The notes beneath the pieces are model-generated. The model was given only the letters and a program-made list of their open reading frames with translations. It did no database searches and was not told the DNA's origin. The translations under genes were made by a program, and so were the position numbers. Positions 11,661 through 22,460 of a stretch of 64,000 bases of DNA are shown here, one piece after another. The stretch's first letter is position 1, and each line of letters starts with the position of its first letter. Source of the DNA: Atopsyche davidsoni (Eukaryota > Arthropoda > Insecta > Trichoptera > Hydrobiosidae); the NCBI GenBank assembly GCA_022113835.1, contig JAILWY010000008.1:7382501-7446500 (forward strand), written 5' to 3'.

Positions 11661-12327
11661 TCTACTATAATAATAGCCATTGTGTGTGTGTATGTTTCAT
11701 TTTTTGGTTCTCTATAGAATATCTTAAAAGATACAACGCTGATTTTTTGCATGTAAGTTTAGTAATTTTTTCCGCAGCTATGTGTCGAATTTCAAGACGA
11801 TAAGATAATATTTTCATTCATAAACTAATTTAATAAAATATGCTTTAGCGAGTTTCAATATGTACGAATTATAGGATTTTATTATTCACCGCGAGAATTT
11901 CAAATTTAGAACTTTTACAAAAAAACAAATTTTTATGCTTTTTAGAAATTTTCAGTTTGTCAGCTTGACACAAGTACCATCTTTATTTTTTCATCGAAAT
12001 TGCATTAAAAATTATTAATCACAAAATGCCTCCTAAAAAAATAACACCATCTACGCACAGCAAACGTAATTCAAAAAGAATTGCACAATTGAACGTGATA
12101 AAGACTCCATCAAATAAAGACCGGTGCAGTAAAAGTGATGCGTTATTTGTGACACGAAATGTGATATTTCCTAGAATGGCTTTGCTTTAGAAATTAATAT
12201 CCGGCTATTCCAAATATATGTGTACAAAATGAAATAAAATATTCATCTAATTGTCAGCCAAACATATGTTCAAACACTATTGCATCGTTCATCGAATACG
12301 TCATTTTATGACGGGCTACATTTCTAG
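11661..12327 (+). mobile_element. Non-autonomous Helitron, copy 1
   Basis: Begins TCTACTATAATAATAG after an A and ends CATTTCTAG before a T, the Helitron rule 5'-TC...CTRR-3' inserted at A|T. A hairpin CGTCAT-TTT-ATGACG (6-bp stem) sits about 12 nt before the end, as required of Helitrons. No target duplication is seen. Copy 2 at 14557-15152 matches along its length and has the same ends, which fixes both borders. Confidence 0.8.
12026..12190 (+). pseudogene. 54-codon ORF inside Helitron copy 1
   Basis: A short basic ORF starting MPPKKITPSTHSKR and ending at TAG. The start resembles the basic N-termini of Helitron-encoded proteins, so it may be the truncated first part of the Rep/helicase ORF. 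In copy 2 the matching frame (MPSKKITPYKHSKRN) stops early at TAA. Function is unlikely. Confidence 0.45.
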
Positions 12328-13007
12328 TATATATATAATACTCGTATTTCTCCCCGGGGCTTGAGTGGGTGGTAAGCTAATTGATCAACTACTGCACTAC
12401 TAGACGGTACTAAGAGAGCAGTCATGTGTTGTATAGTTTGATCTGGCGCTGCATTAGTCAGCTGATAGTAGTGAGAGGAGTGAGAGGAGACAGTCCTGGT
12501 CAAAGACCTCGGAGGGCCGCAGCCGCAGACAAGCACGTCCCCCAGTTATTGCGGCCCGCCGTTGATAGTATCTGCTCCCAGCACAACAATCTAAATGCAT
12601 AGATTTGGACTCGCCCGGCACACCTGGGGCGGGCAGCGCTTGCCAAGCCTGAAAACAACCCCCACCACGACCAAGGAATATCCTTTTATAGAATACAACT
12701 CAATAAAACCGTAACTGCCTCTGTGCTATCCTTTACTATTTGCTTGTAGCCTCTCTCGTTGTTGTCTTGGAATTCTGAATTCCGAAGTTTTATACAAAAA
12801 ATGAATACACAGAAAATTATCAAATACATCAATTAAATAATATAAATGCCTTTGGGTGCATTGGTCGGTGGCATGCCTGAAACCGACCCCCTTCCGCTGT
12901 TAGAGCATCGCAGGTTCTGCTTTCAGGGAGGCACGATGCAGCAAACGCTTGAAAGCCTCGCACGTTGACGAAATTCCAATTGGGGCCCCGTCGGGGGCGG
13001 AACAACG

Positions 13008-13130
13008 ACCCCGGGGGCCTCGGGGGTCTCGGGGGGGGTCTCGGGGGGGCCTCGGGGGTCTCGGGGGTCTCGGGGGGGCCTCGGGGGCCTCGGGGGTCTC
13101 GGGGGTCTCGGGGGCCTCGGGGGTCCCGCC
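13008..13130. repeat. G-rich minisatellite (GGGGGYCTC)n
   Basis: About 120 bp of GGGGG runs separated by CCTC or TCTC, with some runs of seven G. Consecutive G tracts on the plus strand are predicted to form G-quadruplexes. The proline- and glycine-rich frames here, up to 115 codons, are artefacts of the repeat. Confidence 0.85.
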
Positions 13131-13354
13131 AGACACCTGCGCGCCCCGGGCCCGGAATCCCGGAAAATACAGTCACGGATACGTGTTTTTAAAGCACTGC
13201 CCCGCGCCAACAGCCTCCCGAGCGTGAATATTTCAAGACACTTGCTAAACAGGGCACATACGATTTAAATTGTTTTTTTTTATTATTGTTTCAGGGGAGA
13301 GATTTTGTGTCTCTGTGCGTAAATTGGACGTTTAATAATTTCGCCTCGGCTTGT

Positions 13355-13357
<3 letters not shown>

Positions 13358-13384
<27 letters not shown>
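13358..13384. repeat. Poly(T) run
   Basis: About 27 T in a row. Possibly the reverse-oriented poly(A) tail of a retroelement whose body is no longer recognisable. Confidence 0.6.
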
Positions 13385-13388
<4 letters not shown>

Positions 13389-14142
13389 GAACTTTAACTA
13401 GCCGGAACGTGTTAACTAAATAAATTTGCTAATACGAAAATTACTATTTTAATTTTTAAAATAAAATTTAATAATCGTAGGTTTTTTAGGTACTTTAGTA
13501 ATTTGTTGAAATATTTCCCTCTTTTAAACAATAGTCCAGGTAAGCAGGTTTAAATACCATAAATTTTATGCAGTTTGTTAAAGCCTCTCTTTACTTTTAA
13601 AAATATAACATCAGATGAATAAAAAGAAAACTAGCATAAAATTGTTAAAAATTTGATTGCTTTTACAGTGTTTTATAGCAACAAAATCACAGAGTTTTTT
13701 TCATGATTTTGGCTAAAGAAACTTATTTTTATAGTTTTTATGTAAATAGTTTGATACGTTATATTTTCGGTTCTTAAAGTTTATTTGGTTTTATAAATTT
13801 CTCATTAAATATAATAGAAATGCTGTGTTCTTAGTAGTGGTCGATGTTTTTTTCGACCATCTTCAGGGATTAAATTAAAATTAAATTCAGGGGGCGCTAG
13901 TTCCAATACTGGCTACTTACTATGTATTTCCCAACTAAGAATTAATTTTAAACGCGATAAAAAGTTTATATTTATATAAATAATATATATTTAACATCAT
14001 GTTTAGAAAAAAAAAAAATATTGCTGTATTTATAAGTCCAAGCTTAGTTATCGCTTCGCGGGCAAAGTAAGTCCAAAATCACGAATAGACCACGTTTTAA
14101 CAGGGTAAGGCCTCCGAGAAACATCGGTTAATTACGTTTCGG

Positions 14143-14300
14143 TTGTCGGTCGTGTCGCAGCGCGTGCAGGCCGCTTCGGCTGACGTCATAAAACGTCACC
14201 TCTGGAAGGAGCTGTCACGGGACCGCAGCGGTTTCCTAGCAACAAATCAACTCCGACATAATCATCTCTGGCAAGTATTGTGCGAGGCCCGGCGGAGTGA
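14143..14300. promoter_or_regulatory. GC-rich patch with CRE site
   Basis: Perfect cAMP-response-type TGACGTCA at 14181-14188, followed by an ACGTCA half site nine bases on, in a locally GC-rich segment between the Helitron copies. The 79-codon ORF here shows no domain. A regulatory element is only a suggestion. Confidence 0.25.
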
Positions 14301-14556
14301 AGACACCAGCTGGCCGAGGATAACTAGCTTCGGTCATGTTAACTGTATTGTATATATATATATATATAACAAATACGAATAGCCAAATGGCTAGGAGATT
14401 ATAAAATTATTTACCACATTCAGGCGAAACGAGCTGAAAGCTTGTTGCTTTTTTCCCGACACCGGAGGGAGTCAAGACAAGGCCCTCCAGGCTTAAGTAC
14501 TATCGCCGTTTCACAATTAATTAACCTGTATAAGCAAAAAATACGTTTATGAACAA

Positions 14557-15152
14557 TCTACTATAATAATATTCATTGTGTGTGTATGTTTCATTTTTGG
14601 GTTCTCTATAGAATATCTTAAAAGATACAACGCTGATTTTTTGCACGCAAGTTCAGTGAGATTTTCCGCAGTTATGTGCCGAATTTCAAGACGATAGGAT
14701 AATATTTTCATGCATAAACTAATTAAATAAAACTATCAAATATGCTTTATGTACGAATTATATGATTCTGTTGTTCACAGCGAGAATTTTTACAAAAAAA
14801 TAAAATATGATGCTTCTAACAAATTTCCAGTTTATGTCAGCTTGACACAAGTACCAATTTTATTTTTTAGTTGCGTTAGAAATTATTAATCACATCATTA
14901 ATAACTTAAAATGCCTTCTAAAAAAATAACACCGTATAAGCACAGCAAACGTAATTAAAAAAGAATAGCACAATTGAACGTGAAAAAGACTGCATCTAAT
15001 AAAGAACAGTGCAGTGAAAGTGATTCGTTGTTTGTGACACGAAATGTGATATTTCCTAGAATGGCTTTGCTTTCGAAATTAACATCCGGTTATTCAAAAT
15101 ATATGTGTACAAAATGAAATCAAATATTTTTTATGACGGCCTACATTTCTAG
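14557..15152 (+). mobile_element. Non-autonomous Helitron, copy 2
   Basis: Starts TCTACTATAATAATATTC after an A and ends CTACATTTCTAG before a T. It is colinear with copy 1 at 11661-12327. The left arm of the 3' hairpin is lost (only TTATGACGGCC remains), so this copy should be immobile. The two copies flank the minisatellite at 13.0 kb in the same orientation. Confidence 0.8.
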
Positions 15153-15499
15153 TATTTAATAATAATAATCATTCAATATGTTATTATTTATATTTGATAA
15201 AAAAAAAAGCTTTGTAAAATGTATATGATACTTGGTTAGGTGGATATCGGTTTTTCTCCCATACATTCCATAATGAAAATCAAAACTAAACCCTGCGTAT
15301 GATAATATCATCCCTCTAATAAGGGAATGCTTTCAGGCGATTACATAAAAAATGCCATGACGGCGTATTATCTGGGGGTTGTTTATAGCGACTCTGTTTA
15401 CAACGACTGCCAATCCTGCTAAGAGGAGGGTGCCCTCCCCCGCCCCCGCCTCGCCGACACTTTATGGCCGGGCGACTGTCGGCTGGTTTTTTATGTGAT

Positions 15500-15690
15500 T
15501 GTTTTAAACTCCTGCGTTCGTCTGGCTGCAGAGAGTCCGTGCAGGAAGCTCGACCGGAAAACCGTACAAACCGAAAACCGAAAAAGTTCCTCGGAGTATA
15601 TATTACTACTGCTCCGAGGACTCTGGGACCACCTTCAGGGATTTTTGAAAACTCCCTGAAGATGGTTTCAGCATGAGGGCCCAAACGTCT
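15500..15690 (+). repeat. Penelope-like hairpin remnant
   Basis: Contains inverted TTCCTCGGAGTA / TGCTCCGAGGA, then CTTCAGGGATTTTTGAAAAC and CTCCCTGAAGATGG, ending in CCCAAACGTC. Same family as 38610-38700, here next to a long AT microsatellite. Confidence 0.5.
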
Positions 15691-15695
15691 ATATA

Positions 15696-15699
<4 letters not shown>

Positions 15700-15757
<58 letters not shown>
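15700..15757. repeat. (AT)n microsatellite
   Basis: Nearly perfect TA dinucleotides for about 58 bp. Other shorter TA runs occur near 14350, 33570-33640 and 42870-42906. Confidence 0.9.
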
Positions 15758-15758
<1 letters not shown>

Positions 15759-16109
15759 CCCCAAGAAACCGGATCAACTCATAACAATAGCTGTCAAAAC
15801 TCACGAACATACCACTTCATGATATTTATTATTGAATGCTGCCGTACTCATTAAAACGAGAATCCCTTTTACCTATTTTAAATGAATTATTTAGCATTTT
15901 CGATGCATATTACAAAATAAATCCCTCAAGCGTTTATATAAATCCACGTAGTACTATATTTAATGAACAGTCAATAGTGAGCCTCAAAGTTTGTGGATTT
16001 CAGCGCTAGGTAAAAAAATAAAAAAAAATTCTATCGTTTGTGTGGAAATCTGTAACAGCATGGGCTTAAATACGAAATGAGAGAGACTTGACGATCGTTA
16101 AAAAAGGTT

Positions 16110-16215
16110 GTTTGGCCATATAAGGGGGCATTGGAAGGAAGAGAATAACATGGATACGGAATTTACGCCAGTGGCAAGTTCATTGAAATGGTCAACAAGC
16201 TTCTATAAATACATA
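16110..16215 (+). repeat. Non-LTR retrotransposon 3' tail
   Basis: Broken coding of the tail family: a YKGALEGRE-like segment, then KFIEMVNKLL and a stop. It lies about 500 bp before the first visible Wnt exon, inside the predicted intron. Confidence 0.5.
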
Positions 16216-16708
16216 AATAATAAAAGTCCCGCTAATTGAGTGCGCTGACCGGAAATCGTAGCCGATATTTTTTTATATAATATAAAAAATAATATTGTAA
16301 AAATATTTTCTTCGTTTTCTGTGTGTAGCTCGCGGAGGGAAATAATCTCATCTGTTTTTGTAGAATTGAATTCGCTTCATTCCAAGTTTTTCCATTTGAG
16401 CACAATTTTCCTTTGGATTGAAATTGACATCTTTACGAGGAAAGTGCTCGCATTGTGTGGACATTTTATTTGGAAGTATAAAAGTTTACATATTTAATAA
16501 TGCCGTTTCATTTTCATTTATATTTATGTCTGATCAATTAGTAAATTGAGAATATAAAAATTTAAAAATATTCTACATATTTTTAATTAATTTTAATATA
16601 CGCCTGAAGAAGAAGAATAATGCAAAACTTTTAAGACGCAAGCGGGACTGCTAATATATTTCATGCCCTTTTTAGAAATGTTTTTCTGATCGTTTCCATG
16701 GTTTGCAG

Positions 16709-19700
16709 GAATCTGGGCCTCTCGCAGCCTCCCCCCGAGGTGGTGTCTGCGGCGGACGGCTCCATCACCAGCTCCAGCTTCCGGGAGAACTGCCAACGCC
16801 TGGACTTCCTGGTGGAGAGGCAGAAGCAGCTCTGTGGGCTATCGGAGAAGACTCTCGCTGTGAGTAAACGAAACAGTCAAAACATTTCTGCGAGAGAGTA
16901 AAGTAGAACGATACGATATAATATTAATGCCTGTGCAGTTCCTTGACTTCCGTACAGAAAGGTTGCTTTGATCCTAGCTTTCAGGAAAGAAAGGCTTTGA
17001 AAAATAACTCCACCACGTGTTCTACTGTCTCTTCATTGTTGCCGACTGGCGGAGTTCATTTTACTATAGACTAAAATAGGGAATTAAAAAAAAATACGTT
17101 TTGTTGTATGGCGTGTATTGAATCCGTTGTATAAAGCATTGATCTCAAATTTCGACTGAGAGCCACGCGGTTGGCAGCGGCGCAGAGACGAGCGGGCGGC
17201 GCTAGTATACCATGAAATGCGCTGCTTTGGAGCAGTCACTGTTGTAACAAATGTTTATTATAAAACCGTTTAAAAAATTAAGTAAATATATAATATATTT
17301 TCAAGTAAATATCGGCCGCTTTTAATAGTCCAAGTCCTGGAACCGTTGGGACCATTTTGTATTGGTTTTAATAATAGTTTTTTTTCGATTTTTTTATTAT
17401 TTTTATATGTGTATTTCTAAATATCAAAACAGTATTCTAGGAATGAACTTGTGAATATAAATCCTTTTAATGTATGTATGCGCGCGTGCCGCGGCCTGAG
17501 TCGAAATAAAACATTCAACTAAAGAAAGAAAAACTTTTTTAATGCATATCTCTCACAGCAACCCTTAACTTAAGTTTTCCAAAGGCTTAAGTCCTTAAGA
17601 GCACTTTTCACATACAATTAAAAAAATACTAGATTAACAATGTAATGTAATTTTTTCACCGTAAAGACTTATGCAGAGTTTATTGGAGACATACAAAACT
17701 GATTTGTATTACTCCACATGCAAGCTCTGAGTCTGAAAAACTCTCCGAAAGTACTCACTCACTAAATAATTGCAATGGCATATAGACCACACAAAACTTG
17801 CAAAAATCTTAATCCACGAGTGCTTTGCTTTCTTTATACAGAATATCAACTATCAATAATTATGTCACATTAACGGAAACTTACATAATGGATTTTGCTA
17901 TCCGGGCCAATGGCTTTGTTTTGTTGAGGCACGGCAGAATTAAAAGTATCTCCTATTTATATCAGTGGCGTTCAGTCTATACAAGAACTAAAGCATTGCC
18001 CTACCTAAAATTTATTTAAGCATACAAATAAAAGCATTTCATAATATACTTTTTAATCAAAGTAATTGCGTGATTCATTAGGCTTGTTTATACTCAGTAG
18101 GTAAAACTGTCCGTCTTGATTTTGGACTCACCGCACGCCACTGCTAAATATGCACAGTGAGACATTAAATGATTTTTTGATTATTTAATTTTATTACTAG
18201 TTAAAATAAACTAAGCATTGCTAATTATTTCATATGTGCTACACGAGTCTTTACTGTATAAAATTCCGTTCCTCAAAGCTACACGACACGGTGCGTAATA
18301 CTGCCAGATTAAATTGAGGTGTATTGAAGAAATATTGAAATTAGCCATTCATATTCAAGACTTCCAAACAATGAACAATCTCAGTGATTACGTCTAATGG
18401 TTCATTGTTCTAAAATGTCCAATTATTCCTAGTAATATTTTAATAAAAATGCAAATTCATTACATCGTCATGACGCCATGTTTTCGAGAAACGTTTAGAG
18501 ATGTCAATAATTTAACGGATTCTGCTTACTCCAACAGTACAATCATTAAAACAATTATCAATGATTATATTAAAGAAGATGATGTGTGGTATTTATGAAG
18601 TTTATTAATAGTGAATTATTTTTCTTTCAGAGTCTAGCGCAGGGTGCCCGCCTTGGCATAGAGGAGTGCCAGCATCAGTTCCGTCACAGCCGATGGAACT
18701 GCAGTACTGTTGACAACTCCACTGATGTCTTCGGAGGCGTTCTATCCGTCAGTAAGTACTAATCTTAAGTATTTATTGAAGGCATTTTAATATAATTTAA
18801 CCAAAAATCAGAGCATTTTAATAATAATACAAAAATGACTGAAAACGCAGATAGCCGTATAACGTAGAAAAGCACCTGAAATTCCCAAAGTCCTACACAT
18901 GGAACGAATTGATCTTATTTACTGTAGTAGTTACTAATAATTCATTTGGCAGAATATATCATAATTCAGTTATGAATTATATTCATTTTAAAGTTTTTTA
19001 AAACAACCTTATTTTTTGTTAGCTTTGAACAATTATATTTCTGTCTCCAGATAGCCGAGAGTCTGCTTATCTGTACGCTGTATCGTCTGCATCAGTAGCA
19101 TGGGCTGTGACCCGCGCCTGCTCACGGGGAGAGCTGAATGACTGCTCCTGCGACAACCGAGTTCGGAAGAAAACCCCTAAGAACTGGCAGTGGGGCGGCT
19201 GCTCTGAGGTACCATCCTTTTAATTGAGCGTAAAACAATTACTCACAGCTGAAAGTTGTACATATAATAATTTATTATGTCTGTTTTACAGGATATTCAA
19301 TACGGGGAAAAATTCAGCCGAGATTTTTTGGATACAACGGAGAATAGAGAGGCTAACAACGGACTTATGAACCTTCACAACAATGAAGCTGGTCGCAGAG
19401 TAAATATCACACCAGTTTAAATTTGCTTATTGTTTTATTATATGAATTTATATTCAATTAAGGATTTATTAAACTCCAAGAAAGATCTGCAATAAATGTA
19501 TTGATTTATCATAACGAGATCATATGAGATTTTTGTATAATTTCCAGGCTATCAGGTCTCGCATGCAGCGCGTGTGCAAGTGTCACGGTATGTCGGGCTC
19601 GTGCTCCATCCGCGTGTGTTGGCGTAAACTGCCCACCTTCCGCATTGTCGGGGAGGCCCTCACCTCTCGTTACGAGGGAGCTTCGCACGTTAAGGTAATC

Positions 19701-21215
19701 TCGCATTATAACAAAACAGATTTATACAACTATGACTTATGACCAAGAACTGATAATCCTTTTAAGGTACCAAAGTTACTAATTTAAACTTTTACTTAAC
19801 TTATTGTTATTATTTGTATAGAAGCATTGATAATATGACGAATTATAAATGAAGCAAGATCGTTAAGTTGATAATGACGTATAGAAAGTATGTTTCTCTG
19901 GCTACCTCGAAGAAATTAAATTTTATGCTACAAAGAAAATTTGTCTTTTTTATTTAATAAAGTAAACGTTTACCAAGGTTTTTAATTTCTATGATATAAG
20001 GTATGCTATTTGTGAATAAACTCACTTGTCAGCTACATTTACTATGGGTCATTTAACGATATGATTATTATTACTCGCTTCTTGCTGCCTTTCTCCGTGA
20101 TATCAGGTTTCAAACATTGATCAGAGATAATTGTCTTATAAAGTAGAGTTTTCGATAAAATATAGTATTATTAATTAATTGTATAATTTAAAGATTGTGG
20201 AACGTAAACGAGGAAGAAAAATGAAGAAACTGCGACCACTGCATCCCGATATGAAGAAACCTAACAAAACAGACCTGGTCTTCCTGGATGATTCACCGGA
20301 TTATTGCGAGAGAAATGAATCGTATGTATAAAGTTAGATCATTAAAAGAAAATCAGTAAAATTATCTAAATTATTACTAATAAATATAATGATTAAAAAA
20401 TTAGGTACTCACAGAATAACTGAACACTGTTGTTACTCTCTGCTGGGTTGAAATATCTTGAATTTCACACAATATATTAAGTTAGTAAAACGATTCAATA
20501 TTACGTATGTCTATTTTTTGGATTGAACGTCACGAATGTGTATTTATTACGTTTATTATGTTTATTATTTATAAGTCTTTATAAGGCCTAATCATATAAG
20601 ATTCAATATTATTTAAACTAAACACTATTACACAATTATGAATTACACTTTCTCATTTATTAACACTCATATCTAGTAAACATCATTTAACTGGTAAAAC
20701 CTAAAAAATAAAACCGTATCACACAACTCACTGCATTAATGTCAGAATGTCACTAAAGAGTTTCCTAAAACTAAATCAAATATCAAAATTTTTGTAACAA
20801 TAATACTTTCATGTATTTCACCATCAAATAAAATATTGCATTGTTTCTGTAAATGAAGTGAATATTATAAAAATAAACTTTGACAAACTTCAATTTTCTC
20901 AGATCTGAGCTGAGAAAAAATTGAAAGTGTAATATTTTTTGGTGTGACCGTCTATGGTTTAAAAAGTAATTTTATTTGTCTCAATAGCCTAAAAGTGGTT
21001 TTTGATCTTCCAGTATGGGTATTCTGGGAACCCACGGACGACCTTGCAACAGGACCAGTGCAGGACCTGACGGGTGCCGCCTGCTCTGCTGCGGCCGAGG
21101 CTACCAGACGCGGGTGCGCGACGTGGACGACAAGTGCCGCTGTCGTTTCGTGTGGTGCTGCAACGTCGTCTGCGAGCGCTGTCGCTACAAGAGAGAAGAG
21201 CATGTATGCAACTAA
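16709..21215 (+). CDS. WntA: Wnt family secreted ligand, probable WntA; seven exons, first exon(s) missing
   Basis: Coding exons are 16709-16859, 18631-18751, 19051-19208, 19292-19399, 19548-19694, 20194-20321 and 21014-21215 (TAA). All junctions are GT-AG and phase-compatible (1015 nt, 337 complete codons plus stop). The product is a secreted, lipid-modified Wnt morphogen that binds Frizzled receptors. Hallmarks are SRWNCST in exon 2, [11 protein letters not shown] in exon 3, [11 protein letters not shown] in exon 4, CHGMSGSC in exon 5 (its serine is the Porcupine palmitoleoylation site) and the cysteine-rich C-terminus with [17 protein letters not shown] sites occur at NCST, NST, NKT and NRT. 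The first exon seen starts with the third base of a codon after a clear acceptor (TTTGCAG), so an upstream exon with the signal peptide and about 20-40 residues lies further left and was not found. The Wnt4-like pattern (Wnt4 proper is absent from most insects) points to WntA. Family assignment is near certain; the WntA subfamily is recalled, not searched. Confidence 0.9.
16860..18630 (+). other. Wnt intron between the first two visible exons
   Basis: No exon-like sequence. It holds the CAGTGGCGT-ended MITE at 17963-18143 and a locally GC-rich segment near 17160-17220 (GCAGCGGCGCAGAGACGAGC). The rest is AT-rich. Confidence 0.7.
17963..18143. mobile_element. Short MITE with CAGTGGCGT ends
   Basis: Left end CAGTGGCGTTCAGTC and right end GACTCACCGCACGCCACTG form imperfect inverted repeats around 181 bp. 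CAGTGGCG ends occur in hAT-like elements, but I see no clear 8-bp target duplication, so the superfamily is open. Confidence 0.45.
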
Positions 21216-21974
21216 ACCATCAATGATAATTATGCCTCTGTGGAACGGTATAGAAGTGGTTAGGGACAAGCGCTGAATTTTAATCATGAAGCTGATAGGA
21301 TAGATTTTCTCTTTGTGATTTTGTGGAAGGAATCATAAAACATTCTTTCTTAAAGAACCCATCAATTCTTTTAAGAACAGCTTCTAAAATCTACGAACAC
21401 ACTGAATACCTCTTTCTTGTCAGATCAGTGAACAAAACTAAGGCTTGTCTTTACTTGTAGATAATCTAAGTATTCCAGTCTTGCCATAATCGAAAATAAA
21501 TTACTCGTAGTTGATAATGTTTCTGCAATTTAGAATTTGTCCAAAAGTCCAAATTTTTGAAGTCTAAGCAGTTTTTTATAAGTCAATAGATTTAGAAGTA
21601 AATAGACGTGTCTAGATATGCATTCGTACGAGTAAAATATTTTTGTCTGTTTTTTATGCATAATTTTTTATCTGATAGGTTGAAAAGGAAGTGGTAAACT
21701 TGAAGCTGTAATGTGATGCTGCTGAACTGTTTTCTAGTTGAAAGTAGCGAAAGTTTTAATCTGATTTTTATTGAACGGTACCATTTACTTATATTAATAA
21801 TGTATTTATCGAAAACTGTCGTTTGTATTGAGTTAATGAATTAAATTTCCGGGATATCCCAAATTTAATATACACGGCATTTGCTGCAGTTTTACTGCAA
21901 ATGAAAAGCAAAAACCTTTTATTTAAGATCTGAAAGTGAATGAAGTGAATTGTAGCGCTGGTTTTATATATTAA

Positions 21975-22460
21975 CACTAGAATTGCTAACGTCCCCAATG
22001 TTGTCCCGCCGTCAATTTCAATCTCTCTTTTTAAATTTGTAACATATTTGACTTTTAGTAAATTGGCGTATTTTATTAATAGAAACAATTGGTTTTTTGT
22101 AATGACTAGATCGACGGGATATTTTTGTTGCGTCATAGTAGTATCAGTAATTTTGTGTGATAAGATATTGTACAAAATGAAAAACAACAACGAAATTAAG
22201 CACAGAGATTTTCTATTGCAATTGGGAGAAAAATTGAGCGAGAAATATATAGCAAGCAGAAAAGTAAGCGCACGCATTGCCAACGAAGTCCCAGTGCGTA
22301 AAAAATAAACCCTCTGTAAAGTGTCACGTGTGCAAAAAAACTGCCTAGAATAAATGTATTTTTAGAGAATATTATTTATGCATAATTTGAAATGACAAAT
22401 TATAAAGAAAATTTGTCCCGGCAGTGGACAAGGGGGTGGCATCCTTCGGCAGTTCTAGTG
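21975..22460 (+). mobile_element. Internally deleted piggyBac-like element with intact ends
   Basis: TTAA at 21971-21974 and at 22461-22464 flank inverted ends CACTAGAATTGCTAAC and (right end, reversed) CACTAGAACTGCCG. TTAA duplications with CACTAGAA-type ends are typical of piggyBac. The interior keeps only the C-terminal part of the transposase. The element is 486 bp and cannot move by itself. Confidence 0.85.
22048..22308 (+). pseudogene. piggyBac transposase C-terminal fragment
   Basis: An 86-codon frame ending at TAA. The segment KHRDFLLQLGEKLSEKY matches the RRxFLxxLGxxL block near the C-terminus of piggyBac transposases, preceded by a decayed helix. The cysteine-rich tail that follows (CHVCKK-like) is out of frame after the stop. 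No DDD catalytic core is left. Confidence 0.7.

Larger units (their letters stand above)
1..16708. other. Gene-free 5' flank or first intron of the Wnt gene
   Basis: No exon with protein homology was found on either strand. The stretch is AT-rich and repeat-laden. It contains a SINE trace at 1498-1605, a GC-rich patch at 1840-1975, a pogo-like MITE at 2835-3198, GC-rich DNA at 3390-3800, a SINE at 4037-4290 and a foldback at 4452-4658. Hairpin remnants lie near 5340-5430 and 7615-7700. A mariner remnant is at 8903-9230 and a SINE at 9417-9654. A retrotransposon tail (9740-9825) precedes a GC-rich patch at 9860-10230, and more tails lie at 10490-10890. Helitrons sit at 11661-12327 and 14557-15152, a G-rich minisatellite at 13008-13130, a T27 run at 13358-13384 and an AT microsatellite at 15700-15757. 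Because the first Wnt exon seen has an upstream acceptor, at least the right part should be intron. Confidence 0.7.

Noticed and set aside
12829..13227. Proline/glycine-rich ORFs up to 115 codons
   Set aside because: Generated by the GGGGGYCTC minisatellite, which is open in several frames on both strands.
15316..15810. 164-codon minus-strand ORF
   Set aside because: Runs through the AT microsatellite (Tyr-Ile repeat) and a Penelope-like hairpin; no domain.
16698..16708. ATG at 16698 as start of the Wnt protein
   Set aside because: It lies within a strong splice acceptor (GTTTGCAG), the codons between are intron, and no signal peptide would result.
21789..22283. 164-codon minus-strand ORF
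   Set aside because: Antisense across the piggyBac relic and its flank; the transposase signal is on the plus strand.
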